64,000 nt of DNA from Knoxdaviesia capensis (lineage: Eukaryota; Ascomycota; Sordariomycetes; Microascales; Gondwanamycetaceae), in assembly GCA_001510575.1 (NCBI GenBank), contig LNGK01000003.1, positions 192,883 to 256,882 of the forward strand, given 5' to 3'. Below the pieces are notes generated by a model. It was given only the letters and a program-made list of their open reading frames with translations, was not told the origin of the DNA and did no database searches. Below, in pieces: positions 1 to 15,100 of the stretch (its first letter is position 1; each line of letters starts with the position of its first letter). Made by a program: the position numbers and the translations under genes.

Positions 1-1405
1 TTTTTTTTCAGCCTCTCTGTAGGTGGTGCAGCGCTCGCTATCACTGTCGACCACCCACCGCGCAGGACTTTCACAGACATGTGAAATTGACCCAACTGAG
101 AACGGTATGGCTCGCCATGTGTTGGGTGTGTGCTATGCGCCATGCAGTGGCAAACCTAAAAAGAAAAAAAAAAGGAAATATACAGTAAAATGCAAGTCCA
201 GCGAAAATAACACTCCCTGGGCCCTTCGTCTTTTCCTCTTTAGGGTGCTACGCTACGGCCGGTTGGTGAGTTGTGGAACCCTGGGCGGATACGAATCTGA
301 TGTGTCAGATCGCTACTCCGTCGTCCTTGTGGGTGCGTTTCTCGGACCGGCCCAGGGGCGGTCAAGTAGAGGGTCTCGGCCACGTATAAAACACACAAAG
401 CAACAAACTCACCACCGGCGGCGTCGTTCACGCCGGGAATTGGAGAGATTCTGTGTCCCAAAGTAGATATACGGCGAACTCCTACGAGCTAGAACCGTTG
501 TCAATGGCAGAAACCACTATGCGAGTTCCTGTTATTATGTCCCCGGCAAGGAAGATGACCACACGAAGACGTCAAGCCCATCAAGCTGCCTCCCAATGGC
601 TCTTCGTTGCTCATTCCATCTGCGGTGATGCGCATCTCAGCTCTAGTCCAGCTTTACAGGATCTATATTTCTATATATATACTTTTTTTTTAATTAATCT
701 CCCAGGCGATCGAGATTGCAACACTCCCATTGGAAAACCCCAAAAAATCCAGTCGACACCGACCAGCAGCCACTTTTTGTTCCTTCTGGGTTAGTGTTTA
801 GCGCGGTACCTGCTTTTGAGTTTGTGCTTCTTGCGTGTTCTCTCTCTACCGGATTTTTGACCTGTGTGTCGAACGTAACTTAATATAAAACGGTAGCCTT
901 GATGGGTGCCGTCGGTAAGCTGTAGATTAAAAATTATAAGAATGGTGGTAGGATTGGCGTCCGTCGCATTAAGCTGCGGTCTACCAAAACTCTACGAGTC
1001 ATGTATGGTACGCCACACACACTCTCTTACTTGCATGTTTTGTGGGAAGCATTGCATCAGCTGCAAGATGCTCACAGCTCACATCCCTCGTATGCGTACA
1101 GAGCAGTTTAAAAAAGAAGAAACAAAGCGAAGCCAATTCTCATATTCGCGGGAAATGCGAAACCCTAAGCACCAATGCCATGCATGCTCTACTCTGGCCA
1201 GATTAAGGACCTGGTCGATCTTCAAAGCTCCAGCGGCCTCCGCGTGATGGATGCATGGTTTTCGCTCCCTCAGTGTGCGGAGAGCGTCGCAGCCAACCGA
1301 AGCCAACCGCTTCAAGCTGGCTAGACGAAAAAAAAAACAAACTTCAACAACACATTGAAAGAAAATCTACGCAGAACGAAGACAGTATTCACAGACGAGA
1401 AAGGT

Positions 1406-1667
1406 AGCAAAAGGAAGTCCCGTGGATTTCACGTGAAACAGCGTGCAGAGTGGCGGGGGAACCGCAATCTCGGGGCTAAACGACAGGGCTAGGCGCCACC
1501 GTAACCAGGTTTTTTTTTTTTTTGTGTGTGCTTGCTTTTGGCTGGTATTACGAGTTTTCAGTCTCTCTGCTCGCTTGCCCAGTCGGTTCTGGGCGTAATG
1601 CATCTGCACTTGTCTCCTTGTTAGGATTAGCTGAAGGCCAGCAAAAGGAAGTCTAGCAAAAGGAAGT
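1406..1667. repeat. Dispersed 13-bp repeat AGCAAAAGGAAGT, three copies
   Basis: Exact copies of AGCAAAAGGAAGT start at 1406, 1640 and 1655. The last two are in near-tandem, 15 bp apart start to start. A fourth exact copy lies far away at 61528-61540. Function is unknown; it may be a decayed short repeat or a protein-binding site. Confidence 0.7.
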
Positions 1668-1834
1668 TTAGGGGAGGGGAAGGGTTGCTCAGCCGTAGTG
1701 ATGAGTCATTGAAACATCGGGAATACATGGTGAGCAACCCCGGAATTACTGTATTGACGAATCGGCGGTCGTGGATGGCATTTCTCTTGTAATCTGAGAA
1801 GCATTCGTGATAATAAATGGGATATTAGGCGCGT

Positions 1835-1856
1835 GGTTAGGGTTGGTGTAGGGTTG
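1835..1856 (+). repeat. Telomere-like motif, degenerate TTAGGG pair
   Basis: GGTTAGGGTTGG is followed within 3 bp by TAGGGTTG. The TTAGGGTT octamer matches the usual filamentous ascomycete telomere unit. It is one of at least nine such octamers in the window. Confidence 0.6.
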
Positions 1857-2210
1857 CAGGGGAATGGACTTTTATGCACGCCTCTGGGAATATGTGCAAC
1901 CGCCGAGCCGAAGAGTCCACAACTCTCTCTGCCATATCACAGTAGCTTGTTGGCTAGCTCCGGAGATCCCTTCCCGAAATACTCTGGACTGCATCGCGGT
2001 AGTGTTCGCCTGCGGGGGATGGTGCCGGCGCCGGTTCACTTAACAAAGCCACCGAGAAATCATGCAACGGCTGGGTGTGTGTTTTTGTTCTCGTGTCGTA
2101 GGTTACAGCAAGACGAACAAACCGCGCCGTCAGGGTCCTGTGTTCCTCACGTGCATCCGTCTAGCAACCGGAACATCAGCACACAAACGTAAGGAAATCT
2201 GGTGTGATAA

Positions 2211-2235
2211 GAGGAGAGAGAGAGAGAGAGAGAGA
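2211..2235. repeat. (GA)n microsatellite
   Basis: An uninterrupted GA dinucleotide run of about 12 units in otherwise non-coding DNA. Confidence 0.9.
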
Positions 2236-4864
2236 TTCCTGTGCCTGATCTGCTGATGGTCAGCACACAGATGTGACAGCAGCACGCAGCACACACTCAA
2301 CAAGACAGCTGCAACAGCGTAAGTGGGTGCATATCCAGAGGGGGCGTGTGTCCGTGGGATCATACACAGTGGAAGTCAACAGTAGAAACCCCCAAACCAG
2401 ACGCACAAAGCCTGGGCTCACGCACCTGTTTTGCATCCGTCGGCTCTCTCTGCTAGACTGCCCGTCCTCACACGCCCACTCATACCGTCACATCAACCAC
2501 AACTTGTCCTCGCTCGCCTACGGAAGAAGGGGGGTAGACAGCCTCAAGATTGCGGCGCCGCGGAGAGGAAGCAGAGAGCAGCAGAAAAGGGCCGCCGCCG
2601 GTTTTATTTTTCTTTATTTTTTAATCCTTGCCTGCTGCGTCTCTGACGTTTCACCACCCACATTTCTTTTTCACGCTGGAGGCAACTTGAAGACAGGCCC
2701 GCTTTCTTGCTGGTGTACCAAAGAATCAATCCCTCCCCCCCAAGCTGACCGGAAAATAAAATAAAATAAAAACTCTGAAAAAGTCAAAAGTTCCCTGCGG
2801 TGGGTGGTGCACTTACTTATTCCAACTTGCCTCTGCCCAATCTCTCGTCCCTTCGGCGCCGTTGACAGGTCTGTCCCCGACCGAATAAGGAACGGAACCT
2901 GTGTGCCTGGGAGGGGTGGTTCGAACGGTGTTCCTGGCGACACGAAGGCCGTCTAGCGCCGACTTCTCTCTGACGAGGCCAGGGTCAATGGTGGTTCCCC
3001 CATCTCTCTCCGGTGTTGTCCTCTTCCCGACCTAGTCCTCAGCGCAGCGACACCCACTAACCTTGCCCTTCTCCTTTTTTCCCTCCGCTGCTCTCCTTTC
3101 CTTCTCCTCCCTACGAACGCCCATGGGGACTGGGGGGCATGAAAGAGGGTCGTCAACGAACTACTCGCGCTACAGAAGTTTGGACAAATGTTCCCTTATT
3201 TATCCTTCCCCCAGTAGCAGCTGAGAAGCAGCTGGACATGTGCGTCACAGTACGTTCGGATATAAAAGCAAGTGGGAAGCTGATCCAAGAAAAAATAAAA
3301 GAAAAATTCCAATAAAAATATATGAAAATTCTAAAACCACAAAAAAGCGATAACGATAAACCGACTGCACGCAAGAGAGAGTTCGTGAGCCTGGCGATGT
3401 CAACTTGAAAGCTCTTGTCGTCAACCACCACCACCACACCACACCCACCACTTGTATCGCTGTGTCTCTCGCCCTATATTGGCCAGCCTGCTATTGACGG
3501 GGAACGAACAGACGCAATTTAAAAAGATTCCCAGTGTTCCCTTTTCCGGCTTCCGTTCAACAACTTCAACGCCGCTTTGGTTTGGTTGCTTCTCCCCCTG
3601 CCGGCCAAAGATATCCTGTTCCCTCGCAATAGTAGTCTACGGATCACCGTCTTGGGAGTGGGAAATACTTCCATTTCGCTGTAACGCAGCCATCTACTTA
3701 TTGCTGGAGGCTGCATGGCTGCTGCATCATATAATTCTTTTTTCCTTTCGTCCCATTAAACCCCCAGCCTTCCGTAAATTGCTGTACCTCGTTACTCGCG
3801 TGTTTTCCTCTATTGCAGTCTGTATTACACATACAGTAGGTGTGAAGTGTGGTCGTTTTCTTCTCTGCTTTATGGCAATAATTTTAGGAAAGATCTTCCT
3901 CCCCACACCAAGAACGGAAATACTATATACATACTATACATATAGGTATAGTACATACTTGTAGAATGTTCCTTAACCCACATGAAGTGTGGTTATGGAG
4001 CGAACATACAGAAAATGTAATATATTGCCTGCCTGCATCACATCATATGTACTGTACTGTGTTTGGTTGCACCGAAACCCATGGCTCCGTCACGGAACCC
4101 GAACCCAGGGCGACCTGCACTCGTCATATACACATTTGCAATACTCGCCATTTGACACACAACCAGAACCTCCTGACATAGTTCCGACCCAGCTTTCTTT
4201 TCCCATGCATGCGTGGGCATGAACAGTCCACCCATTCTTCCGCGCAGAACCCGAACGACACTGGAAGATACAGACCGGCCATGTGGTGCTGGTGCTGCTC
4301 GTCGGGCTCCATTTTCTGCACTTCTCCTCACAACGTCGTACCAGGTTCAAGATTCAGCCTGCGGAAGTTCGGAGCTAGGCTCCAGTACGGACTGCATCCG
4401 CGAAAGAGGGGCCCGACCCCCCTCCTTTTTCTCGTTTCCCCTTCGCCCAGTGTTTTACACCGTGGCCTCCACGGCGGTCGAGACGGATACGGACAGACCT
4501 CCGACGACAAGAACACAGCAGCGACACACAAGGACGTGGATTCTTGTTTTCGTTGATGCTAGGATGAAAAAGGCACGTTCCGGGTTGGTGTACGGCTGTA
4601 GGAGGTAGCGGGCTAGCTAGTAGCGGTGCTACGTGATACGGCAGCGCCCACGCCGGCTGTGACTGGACGAAGGTACGATGGGCCGTGCAAGAGTGCCATA
4701 TGTGGCGGACTGGCGGTGTGTACACGGGAGGCTGCAGTGGGGAGAGGGGAAGTACACGTGCAAGTACATAAGATGATGAGCGATTTCTTATTTTCCCGGT
4801 TTGCTTGTGTGGAAAAGACATTGGCAGGACGAAACGAACATCGGGGAATACGGCGCATTGTGAC

Positions 4865-4880
4865 TAGGGTTAGGGTTGGG
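4865..4880 (+). repeat. Interstitial telomere-like repeat
   Basis: TAGGGTTAGGGTTGGG: more than two consecutive telomere units (TTAGGG)n with one degenerate end, inside gene-free DNA. It is too short to be a telomere and nothing suggests a chromosome end here. Confidence 0.8.
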
Positions 4881-7800
4881 TCTTAGTATCTCCACGAGCG
4901 AAGTGAGCATTCTCGCCAAGGGCACTGCCGAAGCTGAAAAGGAGATTGCCTTGTTGCTTAACACCCTTAGATGTCGGGAGTCTACCCCAGCAATTTCAAT
5001 TAATCTGGCAATCAATCTAGCAGTGGCATTTGCGAGCCCTGTGTAGACAGCAAACTTTACAATTTGTGGGATGGCTTATATAGTATCTATCTATGGCACC
5101 TTGCTGCCAAAGTCTAGACATTTCTGTAAATATGCGGAACCCAAATTCGAGAGATTGTTCTTCAGACAAGTTCAAAACTTAGAAGGTCGAGTGAGTGGAT
5201 TCTCGTTTCGTATTATACGCGAAAGTGCTTCCACGCCACAATCTATTCCACTTGGAATATAAGTCCTCACTTACTACATTTTGAGTCCATTTATCGGGGG
5301 TGCTTGTGTTTTTAAATGACTACAATTTGGCCCAGGACGTAAAATCCTACTTTGTGGCTGGAAAACATTCTACTTATGTTCGTATCAAACACATTGACAC
5401 TGCAACCCCCAGTTTACGCAGATAGAGAGATAAATCACGAGAGATTATCTTCCTGATTTTGAGGAAAACAAGAGAACAGCTACTAGGTGAATTCTTGGAC
5501 AGAGGTACTCATTCGCGTAGAAACGCACTGTGGCGGTACTTTGCCCGCGACGGCTGGCTTGGTGGTGCTCGCTTGTGGCCTGACAGACGGGGGGACCCAG
5601 GGCGTTCCAAGTTGATTAAATAGTTGTCTTTGATTTGACACCGGCCAAGCCTTCTGCGGTGCAGTTTGGCGTTTTGAGACAGGTATAAGCGCGAGATTGG
5701 CGACATTTCTAGAATACTCGTACGCGATGGGTAGCGATAGATTTGACTTTCCGAGGGAGTGATATGTATAGTATGCTGAATGTTCATTGGACATGTTGGA
5801 TCTGTGTTGTCCGTTGTTGAGATATGTTCATGTTCGCAACCGTGCACACTTTGTGAAGAAGCCCACCCAGAACGAGCAGTTGCTATGCAGGACGACATAA
5901 CATATGTTCTGCTTCTTTGCTCCGTGCGCGCCATGCACGTTTCTTCCACTGCTCCCGTGTATCCGTGGATCCGTAAGTGCATATGTGCGTGTGAACTGTA
6001 TGTGTGAACATCAGACTACTTGCACCTATAATAGAATATCGCCAGCCGACTATAAGCTAGGATGGAGAGAGTGTAATCTTGCACCTTGACTGGACTGAGG
6101 TCTCTTGCAGTAGTTCGGCCTGACTAACGACGTATTGCAGGAAGCAGAATGACTTTTTCTTTTCTCTCTCTTGACGCTCAATGAGATTGACCGTCCCACT
6201 TGGTCGCGCGGTTCCTTGAGGCGAGAAATGTTGGCATTCTGACCAGATTCCTGTTCGGGCGTGGTGCTTGAAGCTAAAAAAGCACAAGAATCTCCAGGTA
6301 CACGTGGAAGTGGTTCGCCTAACAGGAAGCTTGTTGGGGTCTTCGCCTGTGGTCCTGTCACTTTCTTTTCTGTTCCTGCGAATAAAAAATATCTGGTGTG
6401 AGGCGATTCGTTAACTGAGGAATAAGAGTAACCATAAAACAAACCACACTTTTAAACACCAATATATAGATTTCCCTATGCAGGTCAGCGACGGTGATCT
6501 CTGGGCTTAATTAATTAAAACCACTGCAGTGATCGACTGGGAAATATGGGAATGTTCGTCTTTTCCTTTCTTTCTAGAGCGCTTCATGGGTTCTGGAGTT
6601 GATATTGATCAGGGTTCTCAGTTAAAAGGAGAGGGAAACCCAAGATGAACTCCATCTAGTACCGGTACGAGCCTACTTAAATTTTGGTTTCGTCTGTTGC
6701 CATTTCTCTTAACTACCTTGTGCAGCTAATATCTGAACATATTATAAGCGGTCGGATGGTAAGGTGGTGCTGGGTGGACGAGGCACAAGCATTTTAGAAG
6801 TGCACCCGAATAGTACATACGATATAGGGGGGTGGTTACTCTGCCGTGTTGTACCTGAACACGAGATATATTGAGTTACTGAAAATCTGGAAGACGCAGA
6901 CGTCAGAATTCGCAATACATGGAGTTCATCGCTGTTCGTAACCCGTATTGTCGAAGGGCAAAAGCGAGAGACGTAGATATCAGTATCACCATCAGCAAAT
7001 GCTGGTCACGCACGCAGATAACAACACACCCGGCCGCCCACCCTTGCAAGCTAAGCCTTGGGTTCATCGTCTAAGTTACAGTTCTAAGCCCCCCAGCTAG
7101 GCGGCCAAACAAAAGACCTTGTAACCGTCCGGAGAGGCCCAGAAATGAGCAGCGCCCGCTCGCCCACACTGCCCGGCGAACACGCCACAGGGAACTCGCT
7201 GTACCAGTCCCGGAATCCGAATAGGAGCCGAAAGCTACTGGAAGTTGTAGCTGCCGCAGTTGCTCTACAGTATGTCGTTGATGCTACAGAAACTTGAACT
7301 GCTGGTAGATGGAGGCGATGACACGCCACTTACTCAATTATTCTCTCAGTGGCCGTTGCAAATCTTCACGGGAGTTGAGTATCGGCGGGAATTAGTGTAC
7401 GAGTGTATGTCCTACGAGCCGCGGAAAGAAGGAATCTTCTCCAATTACAGACAAGTCCCCTTATTTTATTACAGATCAATTGTGAGTAACGCCATCGTCC
7501 GGGTCCACAGAAGTTCTGTCCAACTTGGAGAGGTTTGGTTAAAACCTCCGGTAATCCCTCACATTTTCGCCCGCCCCCTGACCCTTTTACGGTCGACAGG
7601 CTGAGGGCCAGCGACTCCGACGTGTAAATCTGCACAAATCACCTCTGGCCCTGCATAAGCCCAGCACTATTCACGGATACGCTGCCGGAGACCGTGATTT
7701 TCCTAATTCCCTCCTGGGAATAGCTCGACTTTTTTTCTTTGCTTCCTCCGCTTCCCTGACTGGCTCGAGAACAGAACCCCACTGGGAAAAGACAGCCTGG

Positions 7801-10800
7801 GTGGGAATGAACTTTTCTTTTTATCCTTCCCAAGAGGATTAAAAAAGAAATCTCCCCAGTTCCCCACCTGCAGAGCTCCGTTGCAGGTTGTACAGTAGGT
7901 CATCCTGAGCTAAAGTAAAGTTACCTGCAGGGAGAGGACCCTGTCACGAAATAAAATACTGTACAATGAAACCTTGAAGCTGTCGATGGCCTGAGATGAG
8001 AGAAACAACTGTCAGATACCACTTGAATCGTTCCTCGCCTAGATAGCCAGCGAGAGAGAAAGGCCTGACCTGAGATCGGAATAAAACCTGGAACCTTCGG
8101 TTTAATTTTCTTTTCCTTCCCACCCCCTTGGCTTGGTTTCCAACCCCAGTTCAAACCTGTTATCACTGCTGTTGCAGTACTGCTATCATCAACTGGATCG
8201 CGCTTGTTTGGGAAATTTTACGGGGTAATTCCTGTGCTTGCCGTGATGGTGTACGCCACCACCGCTGTAAGGGAGCCCGGTATTACTCGGGGGGGACGGA
8301 GATTTGCTGCAGAGCTTTGCTTTGAGGTTGGTCTTGGGTATCCTGATTCCAGACGAACCAGTCCGTTCTGGTTCACGGGGACGCCGTCAGGGTTGTCGAG
8401 GGAGTTCTGAACAGGGCTTGTTGAAACTTCTCGGAACCCGGCTGGCTTACCACTCTGGCAAAGCCTTCATACGGAAGTACGAGTGCATGCAATCTTGATA
8501 CACACAGACACACAGCCCCACGCTCATCTAAACTACATTGCTTCTCTGACTGGAACAAAAGAAGCTTCGACGCTGTTTCCAAGCCTCATCCCCCTTCCAG
8601 GGGCTTCTTTGTCTTCCCTGGTACGAGATACGCGACTCCAAGACGCCGGGGACGATACACTCCTCGTATTCTCAGTAGGTGAAGATGAAGGTGAATGGAA
8701 GCATGTGCCGCCTCTTTACCTGCATGACCATGCTTACTTGCATCTCACCAGTTGCTGCATATATGCGCGTACAAGTACTGCACACATGCTGTTAGGATCC
8801 AACCTTTGGGGGACGCGAGATTACTTGCTCGCTCCTGCCTGTTGGGCACGGTCTGCTCCTTCACATTCGATATACAGACGGCAACTCTGACGTTCCTTCC
8901 CTGCACCTCGCTCCTCCTGCCCATTCAAAGCTCCTATTGAAGATAGAAGCTACACCGATACTGCGTGTGAACTGGCTGCATCTGCAGGGCAAGAGCGACC
9001 GACGATACAAACTGGGCATTCCTGTCGCTTCGGTTCGTCGCGGGTTTCTGCTCTTTCCTAATGGCTTTACTTGGCTTTGGACGATGCATCTATCCAGTAT
9101 AGACACGAGCAGGTTTTTTATGTCTCCGTTATATGTCGGGTAGTGTGATTTCCCCCGCTTCTTCTTTTTCTTCTCTCACGTTGATCCATCTTCACCTTCA
9201 CCTTCACCTTTCACATCTGATAACTGGCACAAATCCATTCCGTTTTCCCTGCCACTTGACACATTTCTGTACTCTCGCCCGGCCCGCTTCCCTACCGACA
9301 CCCCTTACAAGGCCAGAATACTGTACTTTGTTATTCCGGATTGTCTTTGATGGTGCTTGATCTAATGCCCTGTATCTTGATCTGTGGCGGTTGTGTGGTA
9401 TTTCTTCGAGTACAGCGGACCTTTGCTGGCTTTGTTCTTCTACCTCGCAAAGTTCGCCGGCTATCTTCACACCCCCTCCGAAATAAATATTCTCATTTAA
9501 CACAGACCGAGCACACACCCGGAACCCCCCCAGTTTTTCTCTCCGATCTCGAAATGATGGTTAATTCCTATTGGCTGCATTCGTCAATCCCTGGTCATTT
9601 GCACCCACAGCCAGCTGGCTGTTGTTTGTGTCGACACAGTGGAAAAAGAGAGAGAGAGAGAAAGAGCCTGAGTTTGTGAGGTACTGGCGCTTCGAGTGAG
9701 TTATTTAAAGGGCTTTCAGAACGAGGATTTCAGTCACTAATACCGGCCACAGCGCTTCGAGCGCCAAAGAAACAAGAAACATATTGTTCCTCCGCCATCC
9801 ACCAAGACCGACCTGCTCCTTAGAAACACGGCTCACACACATACTCGTGCATCTTGCCTGAACCCTAAGAGTTGTTTGTCTCCCGGCTCGATTTCGATTA
9901 TCCATCTCTTTTATCGGCCAGAAGGCAAAAGAAATCCATGTCTTTTGAAAAGTCTCATCCTCCACGAGAATGCTATTGTTGTACGAAGCTGTGTTTCTGG
10001 ACAAGGCCTTTGCGAAAGTTCTGCACCGCCGTCAGCGGCATGTCTGACCTTTTGCTTTGAACTTACGAGAGACCGCGAATGCTTGCTTACACGCGCAGGA
10101 GCATCACCCCTGGGATATCCTGGTGTCAAATGTCCAAGTTGGGCAGTTGGCATTACTAAGGTTCACAGACGGAAATCACAGGTCATGAACACGTTTTCTT
10201 TTGCGTTTCTTGCCGTTTCTGGAGCAAGTGCTTGGGATTTGGTAGCTCGTTTTTTGCTTGACACTTATCAATCGACGGTTCGCGGGCACTATTCAAGTCA
10301 GTCCGCTCGTTAGTGGAAATTTCTCCATCATCTCGTTAGTCTGATGGTGGATGTCTAAACCAGGCATAGCTCTTGTTTCCTCCCTCTAAATCTGACCAAC
10401 GGCATGAAGACATGATGAACCCTGCCCATGTCTGTTTGGGGGCGCTATCTCGTGAAGTGTCAGATTTTTTCCCTCCTCTGCTTTTGCATCCTTGCACCAG
10501 TTCGTCGCGTTCTGAACGGGGCCTGGCTGGCCAGTAGCTGGTTGCTAACTGTTAACGCGATCCTGAACGACAGGATGGTTTTAAAACAACAGGCCTTCAT
10601 CAAAATTCCCCAAATGACCGAAGGAGGGAATGTAAAACTCTAAGTATTTTGTTCTATATTTGTTCCTTACACCACACCCCGACATTCACACGGCGAGCGA
10701 AGCCAACAGCACGTTGATCCAAGATAATCAAGGATAACGGACACTCTGTGGTATTATTGAGCCAGTGTGGTGGTCTAGCTATGCCTTATGCAAATCGCCA

Positions 10801-12199
10801 TAATAGCAAGCCAAACCTGAAGCTCATATTTGTCTTGGCTGAAAGAAGCTTGGATCACTTTGCGAGGCACGAACCCCCCCAGAACTTCCCAAAACACACA
10901 AAAGAGATATGGGACGAGACTCGAAAACACCAGCAAAACCACACAGTCCTGACACAATGATCCGAATCAGCCACACGGACGCACTCATCTCAAGGCTGGG
11001 GTTTGGGAAAACCTAGGTCACATATCATCCTTAATCTTCAGCTCATTATCTCCCTTCCTCAGGCCCAACCCTTCGTTCACACTCTGGCTAACCTGTTCAA
11101 ATCACACAGGAAACCGCTGGCCAGCGAGTGCGTACCAGAGTGTGACTCTCCTCCGTGATTCTCCCGAACAGACTTGCATCTCAGCTACCACAGCTTTTAC
11201 ACCAGGGCAGGAAACGTTCTAATGTCTGAACCATTTCATCATTGTCCTCCTTGGTGTACCCTTCTTATTTTCCACTGTGATTCATGGCAGGATCAGCACC
11301 GCATCTGGAGAAGTCTATCGCTGGCCATTCCTTCATGAATGAGTCCTGTTCTCATGTTCGCCCGTCACACAGACCTCGAATTTTGAGCCCTTTGGCCCTC
11401 TGTTACTGGCACACAACGACAGAAGACAGATGTTCCAGAACGATGCTCAGAATCACTGCTAGCCACTTCGTGTGCTGATGAGAATGCCTAATGACTTCCG
11501 CCCAGCGTCCCTGTGCGGAGGATTCTCTGGCCTACATCATGCCCTGAGCGGCACTGTCAAGGACAAGCCGTGAATTGCAATCATGTACATTGCAAAGCAT
11601 AGTCTCGGATAGCTTCAGATGGGCCGATAGCGGCATTCGCATAAATGATACTGGTCCACTAAATTCCCGTCTCTGCCATGCTTGCACTGTCGGAATTCCT
11701 TCGGTTCGATCTCTAGCACAGCCATCCGTTCTCATCGTCCGGGGTAGAATAGGCGGCATGTCAAAAAGGACGAGCCAAAGCAGGTACGCCTATGAGAAAT
11801 AGGCCTGGTTACTATTGCACGGTTGTTTTCACTACATCTGGTCGGTCGCGGCGGAAACTCGTTCTCTTCACGCTGTGAGAGCTGTGGCCCGGGCTCTACC
11901 AACACACCCAAGCCTTGACGCCCCCCCAGACCCGACCAATTGCCACCCCTACCCTATCTATAGTAGTTGTGATATAGTTCAGGTTTCCATGACCTTGTGT
12001 TGGTGTCGTTTCCTCGCCTTCCCTCCGATTTCTATCTCTACAGTATGATGTGTTCTTTTCCTCTCTCTGGCTGCGAATTACACGACCCGCAGTAATCGGG
12101 TACTACTTGGATAGAGGCCGTATCGGGGGTGCTAGGACTCGCTGCTACGAGCGGTCCTGGTCGTATTGGCACTGATGTACTAAGAGACTCTTTCTATAT

Positions 12200-15100
12200 A
12201 CGGATAGACGAGAGAAGTTTTGTCTCTCTATTCAACCTTTTCTCTCTCCTCTTTGTTCGACTGCTGGACTGGTTTTCTTTCTGGAACAACTTCATTCTCT
12301 TACTATTCGCACATCATTTCCTCGACATATGCACGGCATGGTGGTGAGTGACTTCGCCTCGCCGAGATCCTCCCGCATCCTGTTTTTCCTACCCACACTC
12401 CTTCTCTTTTATCCCTCTTCGCCGGGAATCGTCTCTTGTCAATTCCTGCATTATCTCGGAGTTTGACTCCTTCACATCTCTCCCGGCCTCTTTCAGTCTA
12501 CACTAAGTAGGCCTCTGTGCCTTCTCTCCGATTCTCCGTGCTCGCTCGGCGATTCTAGCCTGCCTGTCAAGACTCTCCTGCTCTCGCCTCCATTTCTCGA
12601 TTGAGGGAGTCTACTCGTATACACTCTCACTGCATCCGCCAGACTGCAGAAGTCTGCAAGATAGAGCAGAAAACGATACTGGCCTCCCTGGAAATCTCTG
12701 TGCGGGTTTCTTCGTATGCTTAATTTGTCTCTCTGGTATATATCTTCCGCCCCTCCTTTTAACTCCATCGTCTTGTGCAATTGCTTGCACATTTAATATA
12801 TTCTTGTCGACGTTTGACTAGAGCCAATATACGTGCATGTGTGCTCACGTATGCACACACCCCCTTCTTTCCTGCCCTCCTTTTGCTTGTCTTGCTTTCT
12901 TCCCCTAAATCTTCCACTCCACCAGACCTATAATATACCCTCCTGTGCACTCTGTACTCCCCAAAGTATCAGATACTCGGTTGACATAGCATAGGAACGG
13001 CGAGCCGGGTCGGTCTAGCATGAGCTTGAAGCAAGTCTCCATCCCCAACACTGAGGTGTAGATGCGTTGCGCACACCAGGAGAGGCGTGTTGTAACTCGG
13101 GAGAACTTCCCTCTAATGCAATTATAGGCCTGTATGAGGACCAGTGCCGCTCTTCTGCATCCAGCTACCTACAGTACAGTGGAGTGTCTGTCAAGAACCA
13201 CACAGTACATACGGTGTACTTTGCCGACGCTCGCTGATTCGGACCCGACCTGGGCAGACTTCCCGTCGGGATTAGGCGGTTCTCGTTAGTAGGAGGCCCA
13301 CCTGGTCTGTGGTGGTTTTGAACTGGTGCGTGTTTGCTGTCCTTTTATGGTGGGATCTGGGTGGCACTGTCGTTCTGTGGTCTTCTGGGTGGGCTCGAGC
13401 CAACCCATCCATGCATCCCAACCGACTCTGGTTCTGTAAGTATCTCAGAGCGCACCGTACCGCCGAATGAGAGTTTGGGTCAGTCCCTCTGGTTCTCTCT
13501 GTACCCATCCATCGCCCACTTTTCCACTGTGACCCTTCCATAAGAGTGTTGAGGGGAGAAGACTGTACGTCTGGCCTGACTGACAGGGAACACGGGGTGT
13601 CTTCTGTGTCTGTCCATCTCACGTCTGTCCACCACCACCACCACCACCACTGGCTCTGTTCATCCACGTTTTGAATGTCTTCCTTCTTTTCCTCTCTGCT
13701 TACGCCTACACCTACCTATCTTTCTTCTAGTGACTCTTCGCCTCCCAGTTGGATATTCTTGTGCCATCAGAGTACAATCTCTTTGAGTCGTGGTGCAGTG
13801 TCTTTTCCCTGTACTCGTTGTCTTCTACTGTCTTCGTCTTCCCGCCACTTCTCTTTGCCTCGGCCAGACCGCTTCTGGGTGTGTGCCACTACTTGTAGTG
13901 GGAGGAAGTCAACCACCAGAAAAAAACACTACCTTTGTACAGTATAGAGAAGAAATAAGAAGGCCGAACCTCCTTCACCCGCCCTTCCACACACACCTCA
14001 ACCTGCAGACTTGCCACACCCCCCCTTTTCCTATTTTCTATTTTCTTTTACTTTTCTTTTTTTTCCCTTTATTCCCTCCCTCTCTCCCTCACCCTTCTAT
14101 ATCCTTCCCCCGCCCTCTCCATGCTCTTCTTCATTGACAGCCCGCACCTTATACTCCCACCTGTATAACTGCACACATATATGCACATTCAATATCTGTC
14201 TTGACAAACCGTTTTGTGGAACCTGGAGTAGACTGAATCGACGGTCTTCTAGTCTCTGTGCCCTTATACTCCTGCTCTCTCACCACACGCTGGGCGCTAG
14301 TCCCAACTGCACACACCCTGCTCGCTCCCTCCTCCAGACTCCTCCCTACTACCTTTATAGAGTAGTCTTTCGCCTACTCTCATTTTGCCCTCTACCTTCT
14401 TTTCTCCTTCTCCTCCTCCTCGACCATCCTCTGTCCGGACATATCACACAGCTCTGCACCATCACCATCGCGCTGTTGAGTATGTGCATGTCATCTTTTT
14501 GTATATAACATCTATTCCCCTCCCGCACCTACTCCCATCTTCATCTATCCTCCATCTATATATCCTCGGGTGTCTCATACTCTCTCCCACTCAATCATTC
14601 TCTTACTCTCTTGCCCACTATATAGCTCTTTATTTACTTCGACTTTTGTCGATCTGATATCCCTCCTTCATCAAGCTCTCCCAGCCGATCCACGGACGTC
14701 ACTGCAGAATCCACGTCGCCTCTGGGACTCTCCGACATCGTGGCTTTTGAAGTTTCTTCCTTCGTCACAAGCCTCTTTTCACAATCTACTCAATACTGTC
14801 TTCTGTGTGATCTACCACCTTCCGTTCGGACATATATTCCCCGTGTATCCTTGGGGACTCCAGCTCGGCCTGACTTTTGATATTTTGCTCCTCCTTTTTG
14901 ATACTCTGAGTCTGATATTATATCTGCTTCTGTTGCTTTGATTCCATCTCCACCGCTTTGCTGTCCGCCATCTCACCCATCACGAATCCACTCCAGACTG
15001 TCATCGGGCCACTTTGTGTGGATTGAGGAATTCGGGCCCAGCTTCTCGGGCCTCCGTCCTTATAATCCGCCGAATCCCACCCTCTCCCCCTTCTTCCCCC

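Larger units (their letters stand above)
1..12200. other. Gene-free stretch, left part
   Basis: I see no supportable gene here on either strand. Open frames are short (mostly under 170 codons), often begin at non-ATG codons, overlap each other on both strands and show no recognisable domain or conserved motif. No reverse transcriptase, transposase or LTR-like pair was seen. Base composition is balanced, so this is not the AT-rich DNA left by heavy repeat-induced point mutation. What it does hold is listed separately: a (GA)n microsatellite, three copies of a 13-bp repeat, and telomere-like octamers. Confidence 0.6.

Noticed and set aside
4865..4880. A chromosome end or subtelomere
   Set aside because: Only about two telomere units, flanked by unique sequence on both sides; a real telomere would be a long terminal array.
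11700..11725. B-box-like GGTTCGATCTC on the plus strand
   Set aside because: The flanking bases do not form a T stem and no A box lies upstream.
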